A program made the translations under genes and the position numbers. Shown here one piece after another: positions 1-5,967 of a DNA stretch of 9,513 nt (position 1 is its first letter; each line of letters begins with the position of its first letter). Origin of the DNA: DATKMG01 sp035541995 (GTDB lineage Bacteria; Acidobacteriota; Terriglobia; Versatilivoradales; Versatilivoraceae); NCBI GenBank assembly GCA_035541995.1, contig DATKMG010000784.1:1-9513 (forward strand), in the 5' to 3' direction. The notes under the pieces are model-generated. The model was not told where the DNA came from. It was given only the letters and a program-made list of their open reading frames with translations, and made no database searches.

Positions 1-95
1 GTCGGGGCTGCCAAGATCTCGCGCTTTTCCTGAAGTGCCAGCCCTGCAAGACTGGCTCCGGCTGTCGTTAGAAACTCTCTTCGATTATGATTCAT
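1..95 (-). CDS. Tat-signal exported protein, 5' end only
   Basis: Only the first 31 codons are inside the window; the gene runs off the left edge. The visible N-terminus begins MNHNRREFLTTAGASLAGLA, a clear twin-arginine signal: an RREFL motif, then a short moderately hydrophobic stretch, then an alanine-containing region ending in AAP. The protein is therefore probably exported folded by the Tat system. The ATG at 95-93 is chosen because an AGGAGG Shine-Dalgarno lies a few bases upstream, and because the signal starts right there. It lies 80 bp downstream of the alpha-galactosidase stop on the same strand, so co-transcription is plausible. Signals of this RREFL type are common on exported oxidoreductases (Gfo/Idh/MocA), sugar isomerases and hydrolases of glycan-degrading bacteria, but nothing visible here decides the mature function. 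Confidence 0.85.
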   Translation of the reverse strand, partial: MNHNRREFLTTAGASLAGLALQEKREILAAP

Positions 96-100
96 ATTGC

Positions 101-113
101 CTCCTCTCAGAAT
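101..113 (-). promoter_or_regulatory. Extended Shine-Dalgarno leader of the Tat-signal gene
   Basis: Read on the minus strand this is ATTCTGAGAGGAG, containing the purine-rich ribosome-binding core. It ends 5 nt before the ATG at 95. The same 13 bases occur upstream of the RidA gene at 5851-5863. Confidence 0.6.
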
Positions 114-148
114 ATCATTGGCAATGAAGACTCTTGGGTTACACACTG

Positions 149-158
149 GTTGCGCAAC
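149..158. promoter_or_regulatory. 10-bp perfect palindrome GTTGCGCAAC
   Basis: A perfect palindrome with a central CpG lies in the 80-bp gap between the GH27 stop and the Tat-signal gene. Short palindromes with a central CG are typical of LacI-family operators, so this could be a regulator site for the downstream gene. No regulator is encoded in the window and a 10-bp palindrome can arise by chance. Confidence 0.25.
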
Positions 159-175
159 GCATCTCCTGCTGCATC

Positions 176-1723
176 CTACTTGATACGCAGCAGCCTGACA
201 CCGTGCCGAGGCACCATGGAGCGAAACTCCTTTTCAAATTGCCCCAGGTCCTGCTGGCGCCACAAGTCACGGACTGTCTTCGAACCTTTCAAGGAAAGAT
301 CCTCCCAGCGAGCAACCACTTGGGAGCCTTGCTCACCTCTGTTGAACAATCCCACGGCCTTTGAGCCATCCTCCATTTCTCTGGCCCACACTTCCAACCG
401 GGCATTGACGGCCACGCGCCTGCCTGGGCGGCCCAGCGCGTCCTGGTCCACATCGATCACTTCGTCGTTGGTCAAGAGGCTCAGGGTGAAAGTATCGAGG
501 CGCGTGATGTCGCCGCTGAGAATGAGCGGTGCTGCCAGAAGACACCATAGAGACACCTGGGTATATTGTTCGTTCGGTGTCAGTGGAGTCGGTTCGGTCT
601 GTCCTTTCCAATTGCTTAGGTAACCCAGCAATAAGTAGTCCGGGTCGTTCCAGCCCCCGGGCCTGCCGTAATGGTGCAGATTGTTCTTGGAGTAAACGTC
701 AAAACCGTCCCGGAAAAGAGCCAACCCGATTTCCGCAAAGGTCCCACCCAAGTCCCCGGCCGTCCTCCAGCTGTTCCCACCGACTTCTTTCCCCCACTCC
801 CAGACATTTCCCATTCCGTATTGACACAGGTTAAACACGATATCGCGGGGCTGCTTCTTCAGCAGGTCAGCCATGAGACGATATGGCTTTTGTAGAGCAT
901 TCCTATCCGGGTTCTTAGCCAGGTCGCCATACGAGCACCAGTCGTACTTCAGAAAGTCAAATCCCCACTCGACGAAGCGCTGCGCGTCTTGTTCTTCATG
1001 CTGGTAGGCCCCCACGTGGCCTGCGCACGTTAGGGGACCGGGTGACGTGTAGATTCCGGCCTTCAATCCCTTTGCATGGATATATTCCGTCAGGGCATTC
1101 ATATCCGGAAACCGCCGATTGGAATTGACTCGTCCTTGTGCATCACGGGGTTCGCCCCCCAGTGACGAATCCGTTGAACCCGGCTTTACCGCCCAGCAGT
1201 CGTCGATATTGATATACATCCACCCGTGGTTGATTAAACCTGTACTCACCATGGCGTCGGCAGCCGCCCGCATGATGGAATCGGTCACGTGGTTCTCCCA
1301 CACATACCAACTGTTCCAGCCCATGTGGGGTGTTAACGCCAGCTCATTGCCACAGACAATCTTGAAGGACCGGTGAGCCGAAGCATGACGATTCGTGGCC
1401 GTGAATTCGACCGAGTATTCACCGGGTTGGTTGAGCCGGCCGGTAATCTGCCCCGACTGCGGATCCAACCGCAGGCCGGCCGGGAGATTCTTCACGGTGA
1501 ATTTCATGGGCCGCTCTCCGGTAGCGGGAATTGTGTACAGAAATGGAGAGCCGGGTCTCACTCCGAAAATCGTTGGGCCGTTAATGCGGGGCTGAGGTAA
1601 AGACTTGGGCGTAAGGATCACTTTCTCCTCTTGAATAGGGCTCACACCGAGCAGATTAAGGACAAGGCACAGAAAGACGACAAGAAGCCAAAGTGGACGT
1701 CTCACAATCACTATTCCTTTCAT
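176..1723 (-). CDS. Secreted GH27 alpha-galactosidase with N-terminal Ig-like domain
   Basis: A 515-residue retaining alpha-galactosidase-type glycoside hydrolase (family GH27) that would remove terminal alpha-linked galactose from oligo- or polysaccharides outside the cytoplasm. Residues 1-30 form a signal peptide (basic start, then a leucine/valine-rich core at about 11-27). Residues 45-123 look like a putative Ig (He_PIG) beta-sandwich, with the signature GLRLDPQSGQITG and a closing TATN. The TIM barrel begins at HMGWNSW (133-139). Other landmarks are the substrate-binding pair in YINIDDCW (D174, D175), the nucleophile D261 in LKYDWC, the probable acid/base D324 in RTAGD, and the NDPDY signature (359-363). 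A C-terminal beta domain covers about 430-515. The frame is open upstream to a TTG at 1921, but that extension is not signal-like. The ATG at 1723 places the signal peptide at the N-terminus, although no strong Shine-Dalgarno precedes it. Related alpha-N-acetylgalactosaminidase or isomaltodextranase activity in the family cannot be excluded. Confidence 0.93.
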   Translation of the reverse strand: MKGIVIVRRPLWLLVVFLCLVLNLLGVSPIQEEKVILTPKSLPQPRINGPTIFGVRPGSPFLYTIPATGERPMKFTVKNLPAGLRLDPQSGQITGRLNQPGEYSVEFTATNRHASAHRSFKIVCGNELALTPHMGWNSWYVWENHVTDSIMRAAADAMVSTGLINHGWMYINIDDCWAVKPGSTDSSLGGEPRDAQGRVNSNRRFPDMNALTEYIHAKGLKAGIYTSPGPLTCAGHVGAYQHEEQDAQRFVEWGFDFLKYDWCSYGDLAKNPDRNALQKPYRLMADLLKKQPRDIVFNLCQYGMGNVWEWGKEVGGNSWRTAGDLGGTFAEIGLALFRDGFDVYSKNNLHHYGRPGGWNDPDYLLLGYLSNWKGQTEPTPLTPNEQYTQVSLWCLLAAPLILSGDITRLDTFTLSLLTNDEVIDVDQDALGRPGRRVAVNARLEVWAREMEDGSKAVGLFNRGEQGSQVVARWEDLSLKGSKTVRDLWRQQDLGQFEKEFRSMVPRHGVRLLRIK

Positions 1724-1765
1724 TTTTGCTGCGTGAGATCTTGAAATCACACTGAATCCGGTTTG

Positions 1766-1783
1766 AAGGGTTTTGACACCCTT
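1766..1783. repeat. Perfect 6-bp hairpin upstream of GH27
   Basis: AAGGGT at 1766-1771 pairs perfectly with ACCCTT at 1778-1783 around a 6-nt loop. It lies about 43-60 bp upstream of the GH27 ATG. There is no U-tract on either strand, so a terminator is unlikely. It may be an operator or a leader hairpin of GH27. Confidence 0.35.
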
Positions 1784-1841
1784 TAAGCATGATGAGTTCA
1801 CGGGCAAACAAAGATAGACGTGAAAAGGCAGAAACGGCGTT

Positions 1842-1885
1842 CCGCAGTGCCAGCCGGACCCGGTCCGGGTCCCAAGGGCACGCGG
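1842..1885. repeat. GC-rich bipartite hairpin in the divergent intergenic region
   Basis: The outer stem is CCGC (1842-1845) plus GTGCC (1847-1851) pairing with GGCAC (1877-1881) plus GCGG (1882-1885), with a single bulged A at 1846. A symmetric 4x4 internal loop follows. The inner arms GGACCCGG (1856-1863) and CCGGGTCC (1865-1872) are perfect inverted repeats around one base. A second CCGGGTC at 1891-1897 could compete with 1865-1871 for the same partner arm, giving an alternative fold. No U-tract follows on either strand. It could be a structured leader of GH27, a protein-binding site or a copy of a dispersed palindromic element. Confidence 0.55.
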
Positions 1886-1967
1886 CGGTCCCGGGTCGAC
1901 TGGTTCCGTCTTTGTATTCAACTATGTTAAATCCCTAGGATCAAGTGGTTTTATCCGGCAGTCCGGG

Positions 1968-1996
1968 TTGACAATATCGCTCCATAGGCAGATATT
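1968..1996 (+). promoter_or_regulatory. Sigma70-type promoter for the SGNH hydrolase
   Basis: A perfect -35 box TTGACA (1968-1973) is followed after exactly 17 bp by GATATT (1991-1996), five of six matches to the -10 consensus. Transcription would begin near 2003, giving a leader of about 65 nt before the ATG at 2068. This is the best consensus promoter I found in the window. Confidence 0.6.
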
Positions 1997-2067
1997 CTCA
2001 TACTCAGGAAATGCAGGGGACTCTTTGCTTGATCAGAGGCTCGATTTCGCAACCTGGAGGATGGTAA

Positions 2068-3324
2068 ATGAAAACTCGACATCAGTGCAAATTGTTACTC
2101 CTGATCTTTTGCTTATCAGTCGGCACAGTTTTCTCTCAAGAACGATTTTATCTCCAGCAGGGTGACCGGGTCGTCTTTTATGGGGACAGTATCACCGAAC
2201 AGAGGCTCTATACGACTTTTGTCGAGACCTTTGTGCTCACTCGTTTCCCTAATTTAAGAGTGAGTTTTGTTCACTCTGGAGTTGGAGGAGACCGCGTGAC
2301 GGGCGGATGGGCAGGGGGAATTGATTTGCGGCTGAACCGCGATGTCTTTGCCTACAAGCCGACAGTCATGACCATCATGCTCGGCATGAATGATGGCAGC
2401 TATCGAGCCTTTGACGAAGAGATCTTCAATACCTACAAAACGGGATACCAGAAAATATTGGAGAGTGTGAAGACCCGCCTTCCGGATATCAAGATCACCT
2501 TGATCCAGCCTTCCCCTTACGATGACGTGACGCGACCGCCTGAATTCGAAGGAGGGTACAACTCGGTTTTGGTACGTTATGGCCTTTTTGTCAAGGAACT
2601 GGCCACTTTAGAAAAGCAAAACGTGGCCGATCTGAATACTTCGATTGTGGCTGCTTTGGTAAAGGCGAATGCCGCCGATGCAGAACTGGCGAAGAAAATC
2701 ATTGAAGATCGTGTCCATCCCGGGCCAGCCGGACATTTGCTCATGGCAGCAGCCTTATTGAAATCGTGGAATGCGCCTTCGGTGGTGACGTTAGTCGAGA
2801 TAGATGGAGCGCTGAAGGAGGTAAAGCATCAAATCAATACTGAAGTGACAGATCTCCGGGGATCCGATAACCTTGAATGGAAGCAGCACGACCGGGCGTT
2901 GCCCATGCCGTTGGACCTGAAGGATAAGACCATGCTGCTGGCTTTACGCAGCTCTGATTTTCTTGAGACGCTCGACCAGCAAATCCTTAGAGCGAGTGGG
3001 CTCAAAGCTTCTCAGTACCGACTTAAAATTGATGGAATGGATCTTGGTCCCTTTGCAAAGGACCGACTGGCTGCCGGTATCAACCTCGCCGAGTTCCCGA
3101 CCCCGATGCTGAAACAGGCTCTGGAAGTTCACGATCTGACGCTCAAACACAACAGCATTCATGCGGCCCGTTGGCAGGAACTGCAAGTGGGATTGGCGAA
3201 CAAGTCCTTGCCGCATCTTCAGCCTGCGTTAGACGCGTTGGAGGCGCTGGAGGCAGAACTCGTGGCCCAACAACAGGCCGTGGCACAGCCGAGGGTATGG
3301 CACTTCGAATTGATTGCGGAATAA
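2068..3324 (+). CDS. Secreted SGNH/GDSL-family hydrolase with C-terminal extension
   Basis: A 418-residue exported esterase-type hydrolase. Residues 1-23 are a signal peptide, probably cleaved around Ser23-Gln24. The SGNH core covers about 28-235 with all four blocks: YGDSITE with nucleophile Ser41 (block I), the oxyanion-hole region SGVGGDR (70-76, block II), GMND (106-109, block III), and DRVH with D214 and H217 completing the catalytic triad (block V). SGNH enzymes of this kind deacylate carbohydrates or other esters; the substrate is unknown. Residues about 240-418 form an extension not needed for the classic fold, with the segment GINLAEFPTPMLKQA (337-351) and a helical, charged C-terminus at about 380-404. 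From memory, such extensions recur in SGNH proteins of planctomycete-like bacteria. The start is well supported: GGAGG at 2056-2060, 7 nt before the ATG, plus the promoter at 1968. It converges with the minus-strand enzyme genes. Confidence 0.92.
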   Translation: MKTRHQCKLLLLIFCLSVGTVFSQERFYLQQGDRVVFYGDSITEQRLYTTFVETFVLTRFPNLRVSFVHSGVGGDRVTGGWAGGIDLRLNRDVFAYKPTVMTIMLGMNDGSYRAFDEEIFNTYKTGYQKILESVKTRLPDIKITLIQPSPYDDVTRPPEFEGGYNSVLVRYGLFVKELATLEKQNVADLNTSIVAALVKANAADAELAKKIIEDRVHPGPAGHLLMAAALLKSWNAPSVVTLVEIDGALKEVKHQINTEVTDLRGSDNLEWKQHDRALPMPLDLKDKTMLLALRSSDFLETLDQQILRASGLKASQYRLKIDGMDLGPFAKDRLAAGINLAEFPTPMLKQALEVHDLTLKHNSIHAARWQELQVGLANKSLPHLQPALDALEALEAELVAQQQAVAQPRVWHFELIAE

Positions 3325-3332
3325 CCAACCGA

Positions 3333-3479
3333 TTACTGCTCAATCGCCTTGATCATAAGTACTCTGTCTGGAGGTGGAGAGTTCAGGAAGCAGTCATTGC
3401 GTGGTTGTGTCAGCCGCAGCATGCCATAGTCTCGTCCGACCCATGACAGGTCGAGAACAGCTTCCACGTTGAGGTCATT
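3333..3479 (-). pseudogene. Short orphan coding-like segment, possible 3' remnant of a gene
   Basis: An open stretch of 48 sense codons runs from just inside the HpaI-aldolase 3' end to a TAA at 3335-3333. Its translation looks protein-like, for example GRDYGMLRLTQPRND followed by CFLNSPPPDRVLMIKAIEQ at the C-terminus. It has no ATG at its beginning and no Shine-Dalgarno; the earliest possible start is a GTG at 3467, which would give 44 residues. A TGA closes the frame immediately upstream at 3482-3480. In the neighbouring frame an ATG overlaps the aldolase stop as ATGA (3478-3475) but ends after 22 codons at 3410. It could be the tail of a gene cut off by rearrangement, a small gene broken by one frameshift, or chance. 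I do not recognise the family. Confidence 0.42.
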
Positions 3480-4224
3480 TCAAAGCAGCTACAACCTGAC
3501 GGGCGACGGACGAGAACAACATGATATCCATTCCAACGGCCACCAGGGTGTATCCAGCCTCCAATGCCACTTTTGCAGCATTAGATTCCCCTGCGAAAAT
3601 ACCAGCCGGGAAATGCTTGTCCACGCAGGCCGACTGGACTCGTGCTACTGCCGCCTGGACTTCAGGATGAGTTAATTGCCCGGTTTTCCCCAAACTCGCG
3701 GATAAATCATAAGGACCCACAAACACTGCATCGACTCCCGCAATCTCCAGGATCGTGTCGATGTTGTGCACTGATTCGATGTGTTCAACTTGAACCACCA
3801 CGACTGTCTGCCGGTTGGCAATCTCGACATAAGCCTGAAAACTCGCTCCGTATCCATGCGCTCTTGTGATCCCCACACTCCGAGCGCCTTCCGGAGGATA
3901 CTTACTATGGAGAACAGACTTGGCAGCCTCTTGGGGTGTGTTCACCAGGGGAACAATGATGCCCGTTACCCCGATATCCAAGGCCTTCTTGATCCAGACA
4001 TCCTCATTCGCCGGAACTCGAACCAAACAGGCACAACGGCCGGCCACAACCTGACAAATCCTCTGCACATCGGGAACACCCAGCAGTCCGTGCTCCATGT
4101 CGAGAAAGAGCCAATCAAACCCGGCATCGCAGCAGATTTCCGCCAACTCCGTAATCGGAAGAGTGAGGACGGTCCCAATCAACCGGTCTCTTCGTTGAAG
4201 TCGCTCTTTGAAACTCAAGGTCAC
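3475..4224 (-). CDS. HpcH/HpaI-family class II 2-oxo acid aldolase
   Basis: A 249-residue, full-length cytoplasmic member of the HpcH/HpaI aldolase family (4-hydroxy-2-oxoheptanedioate, 2-keto-3-deoxy-L-rhamnonate and 5-keto-4-deoxy-glucarate aldolases). These cleave or form 4-hydroxy-2-oxo acids using pyruvate-type oxo acids and a divalent metal. Key residues align with the family: H45 in DMEHG, R69 in CLVRVP, metal ligand E147 in QVEH, and D173 in GPYDLSASLG. The GTG at 4224 is chosen as start because a GGGAGG Shine-Dalgarno lies 7 nt upstream. The longer open frame, reaching 4545, overlaps the dipeptidase gene and is not credible. It begins 13 bp after the dipeptidase stop, so the two are almost certainly co-transcribed and probably translationally coupled. 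The exact aldehyde partner cannot be read from sequence. Confidence 0.92.
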   Translation of the reverse strand: MTLSFKERLQRRDRLIGTVLTLPITELAEICCDAGFDWLFLDMEHGLLGVPDVQRICQVVAGRCACLVRVPANEDVWIKKALDIGVTGIIVPLVNTPQEAAKSVLHSKYPPEGARSVGITRAHGYGASFQAYVEIANRQTVVVVQVEHIESVHNIDTILEIAGVDAVFVGPYDLSASLGKTGQLTHPEVQAAVARVQSACVDKHFPAGIFAGESNAAKVALEAGYTLVAVGMDIMLFSSVARQVVAALK

Positions 4225-4231
4225 TGTACTA

Positions 4232-4237
4232 CCTCCC
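4232..4237 (-). promoter_or_regulatory. Shine-Dalgarno GGGAGG deciding the aldolase GTG start
   Basis: On the minus strand the dipeptidase stop TAA (4240-4238) is followed immediately by GGGAGG, then 7 nt, then GTG at 4224. Ribosomes terminating on the dipeptidase would uncover or occupy this site, which suggests translational coupling. It also settles the aldolase start against longer upstream options. Confidence 0.8.
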
Positions 4238-5299
4238 TTAGGCCGGCAAAGCTCGTTGGAAGAGGCGCAGCCAATTCCCATGCATGATGCCCTCAATGTC
4301 GGAATGTGAATAGCCTCTCCGAGAAAGGATAGGTGGGAGTTTCTGCAGATCGAATATGGTGTCGACGTCGTGAGGGGTCTGTTCCGTCCCAAATTCCCCA
4401 TCGAGGTCGCTGCCGATTGCGGCATGCTGGGCATTACCGGCAAGCTGGCAGATATGATCAATATGATTGGCCACGTCCTCCAGGCTGACGACGGTATTGG
4501 GTGTAATTCCTTCTTTAAATTCCGGGTAGAGCATCCAGATGTCAAGCGCTACCCCGATTACGCCATCTCGTTGCAGGATGGCGCGGATTTGTTCGTCGCT
4601 GAATTGGCGGCAGCCTGGAACCAATGTGCGGCAATTGTTGTGGCTGGCCAACACTGCTCCCTGGTACAAGTCCATAGCTTCCCAGAAGGCTTGATCCGCC
4701 AGATGAGTCAAGTCCAAGACCATCCCCACTTCATCCAATGCCTTGAGCAAGTCAGGGCCCCGGGAGGTGAGTCCTCCCTCACTTCGGGTCCCATGAGAAT
4801 AGACGCCTAATCCGAAATGACACAATCCCACCACCCGCAACCCCTGATCCCACCACCAGGGGACACGGGCGGGAGAAAGAATCGGGTCAGCCCCTTCCAT
4901 AGCCAGAATGTAGCCCAGCGAGCACCCCTCACCGCCGGAGCCCTTCCACCGTCGAATATGATCCTCAACTTGATTCCAGTTCCGCAACTGACGAAAGTAC
5001 CCCTGCTCCTCAAGGATCCGGTAATAAGCCAGCTGGCCCTGTGCCATGGCCCAGGCGATCTCCTGATTGCGGAAGTCGATGGTGGCCTCCCCTTGGGAGT
5101 TGGCATGAGTTAGCACCGTGGCCAGGCAGACAGCTACTTCTCCCCGACGCATCTCCGGGATAGCCACGGTGTTATGGCCTCGACGGAAATTCGTCATTTG
5201 GCTCTCGGACCTGCGGATCTCTTCCGTACTCCGAGTCAAGTCCCGATTCCAGTTCAAACCATTCAAGGACAAGTCCAGGTGAGAGTCGAATAGAATCAT
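4238..5299 (-). CDS. M19-family (membrane dipeptidase-like) zinc dipeptidase
   Basis: A 353-residue metallohydrolase of the M19 renal-dipeptidase family, amidohydrolase fold. The binuclear zinc ligands are visible: H7 and D9 in DSHLD, bridging E135 in AMEGAD, H199 in LDLTH and H220 in SHNNCR. R224 and D298 (GSDLDG) match the substrate-binding Arg and catalytic Asp. No signal peptide is present; the protein opens directly with MILFDSHLD, so it is probably cytoplasmic unlike the anchored mammalian enzymes. Family members hydrolyse dipeptides, and characterised bacterial ones often accept a D-residue at the C-terminal side. The ATG at 5299 is preceded by AGGAAG at a workable distance. It lies 157 bp after RidA and 13 bp before the aldolase. 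The neighbouring D-amino-acid-type PLP enzyme suggests that it supplies D-amino acids, which is inference. Confidence 0.92.
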   Translation of the reverse strand: MILFDSHLDLSLNGLNWNRDLTRSTEEIRRSESQMTNFRRGHNTVAIPEMRRGEVAVCLATVLTHANSQGEATIDFRNQEIAWAMAQGQLAYYRILEEQGYFRQLRNWNQVEDHIRRWKGSGGEGCSLGYILAMEGADPILSPARVPWWWDQGLRVVGLCHFGLGVYSHGTRSEGGLTSRGPDLLKALDEVGMVLDLTHLADQAFWEAMDLYQGAVLASHNNCRTLVPGCRQFSDEQIRAILQRDGVIGVALDIWMLYPEFKEGITPNTVVSLEDVANHIDHICQLAGNAQHAAIGSDLDGEFGTEQTPHDVDTIFDLQKLPPILSRRGYSHSDIEGIMHGNWLRLFQRALPA

Positions 5300-5456
5300 T
5301 GTTTTGACTTCCTTCTCCGATGTCCCCGATTCCGAGCACCCTTCAACGGATTCATGACAAGCTTCAAGATTTGATATCAGGACTCAACCGATCCAGAGGT
5401 TCGCGTCTGGTTAACACAAGACCGTACTACGTCCAACTTGAGGTCAATGCCGCCCT

Positions 5457-5843
5457 TTATCTCTGAGTGACTCTCGCGATCGCATCAATCTCCACTTTGA
5501 TGCCGCCCCAGAGCGTTGATTGGACGGTAGTACGAGCAGGACGAATGCCCTTGAAAAACTCCGAATATACACTGTTGAAACGATCGAAGTCGCCGATGTC
5601 GGAGAGATGGCACGTACATTTGACAACGTCATCAAAGCTTGCACCCGCAGCTTCCAGGATCTTTCCAATATGGGAAAGTGTGAGCCGAGTCTGCTCCTCT
5701 ATGGTTTTCCCGACGATTGCCCCCGTCTTCATATCCAGCGGCCCTTGCCCGCTGACGTAGAGCCAGCCATCCACCAAGACACCAGCCGAGTAGGCGCCTG
5801 TAGTGATCTGCTTTTCTGGATGCTTGATTTCGGTCTTGGACAT
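5457..5843 (-). CDS. RidA-family (YjgF/YER057c/UK114) enamine/imine deaminase
   Basis: A 128-residue small cytoplasmic protein of normal RidA length. RidA enzymes are trimers that hydrolyse reactive enamines/imines such as 2-aminoacrylate, released by PLP enzymes, to 2-oxo acids and ammonia. Active-site hallmarks are visible: Y18 (GAYS), G32 within VSGQGPLD, N90 in FNSVY, the carboxylate-binding R104 in PARTTV, and E118 in KVEIDAIA. The conserved R104 places it with catalytically competent RidA-type proteins rather than the inactive Rid subgroups. The ATG at 5843 has GAGAGGAG upstream; the longer frame to 5900 has no comparable site. It sits between the D-amino-acid-type PLP enzyme (124 bp upstream) and the dipeptidase, as expected if it clears that enzyme's product. 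The AT-rich leader with a T6 run could carry its own promoter, but I see no clear boxes. Confidence 0.93.
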   Translation of the reverse strand: MSKTEIKHPEKQITTGAYSAGVLVDGWLYVSGQGPLDMKTGAIVGKTIEEQTRLTLSHIGKILEAAGASFDDVVKCTCHLSDIGDFDRFNSVYSEFFKGIRPARTTVQSTLWGGIKVEIDAIARVTQR

Positions 5844-5850
5844 TTGGTAT

Positions 5851-5863
5851 CTCCTCTCAGAAT
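5851..5863 (-). promoter_or_regulatory. Extended Shine-Dalgarno leader of the RidA gene
   Basis: Read on the minus strand it is ATTCTGAGAGGAG, ending 7 nt before the ATG at 5843. It decides the RidA start against the upstream alternative and is identical to the element before the Tat-signal gene at 101-113. Confidence 0.6.
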
Positions 5864-5922
5864 GGGAAAAAACAGAATTAGGAAAATAGACTGAGAACAA
5901 TATGGAACAAGACGACTCTGCT

Positions 5923-5965
5923 TGGCGACAAACTCATTGCCTGACTACAAAGCGTTCGCCAGGCA
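5923..5965. repeat. Overlapping inverted repeats just after the PLP-enzyme gene
   Basis: Two mutually exclusive 6-bp stems are possible: TGGCGA (5923-5928) with TCGCCA (5956-5961), and TGCCTG (5938-5943) with CAGGCA (5960-5965). They begin 2 bp beyond the stop codon of the PLP enzyme. No U-tract follows, so this is not a standard intrinsic terminator. It may attenuate read-through into RidA or stabilise the transcript end. Confidence 0.3.
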
Positions 5966-5967
5966 GG

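Larger units (their letters stand above)
1724..2067. other. Divergent intergenic region between GH27 and SGNH genes
   Basis: These 344 bp separate two divergently transcribed start codons and hold no convincing gene. The GH27 frame stays open leftward-reading from 1921, but the translation does not look coding. The region contains a small hairpin near the GH27 start (1766-1783), a GC-rich bipartite hairpin (1842-1885) with a competing CCGGGTC copy at 1891-1897, and a rightward sigma70-type promoter (1968-1996). I found no equally good leftward promoter for GH27; one may lie on either side of the GC-rich hairpin, which could then be part of the GH27 5' leader. The GC-rich patch at about 1835-1900 contrasts with its AT-richer surroundings. 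Confidence 0.7.

Noticed and set aside
87..623. 178-codon plus-strand open frame across the left end
   Set aside because: It runs antisense to the GH27 gene and the Tat-signal start; its translation has no recognisable domain.
1724..1921. N-terminal extension of the GH27 frame up to a TTG at 1921
   Set aside because: The extra 66 residues look non-coding and overlie the GC-rich hairpin; the ATG at 1723 puts a classical signal peptide at the N-terminus.
3781..4287. 168-codon plus-strand open frame
   Set aside because: It is the opposite-strand shadow of the HpaI aldolase and dipeptidase ends, with no recognisable domain.
4225..4545. Upstream extension of the HpaI-aldolase frame to 4545
   Set aside because: It overlaps the well-supported dipeptidase coding region in another frame; the GTG at 4224 has its own Shine-Dalgarno and gives the normal family length.
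5300..5456. Short minus-strand open stretch in the RidA-dipeptidase gap
   Set aside because: Only about 26 codons with no start or Shine-Dalgarno; the composition is not convincing as a gene remnant. No clear promoter boxes were found there either.
5844..5900. 19-residue upstream extension of RidA
   Set aside because: The internal ATG at 5843 has a strong Shine-Dalgarno and gives the usual family length.
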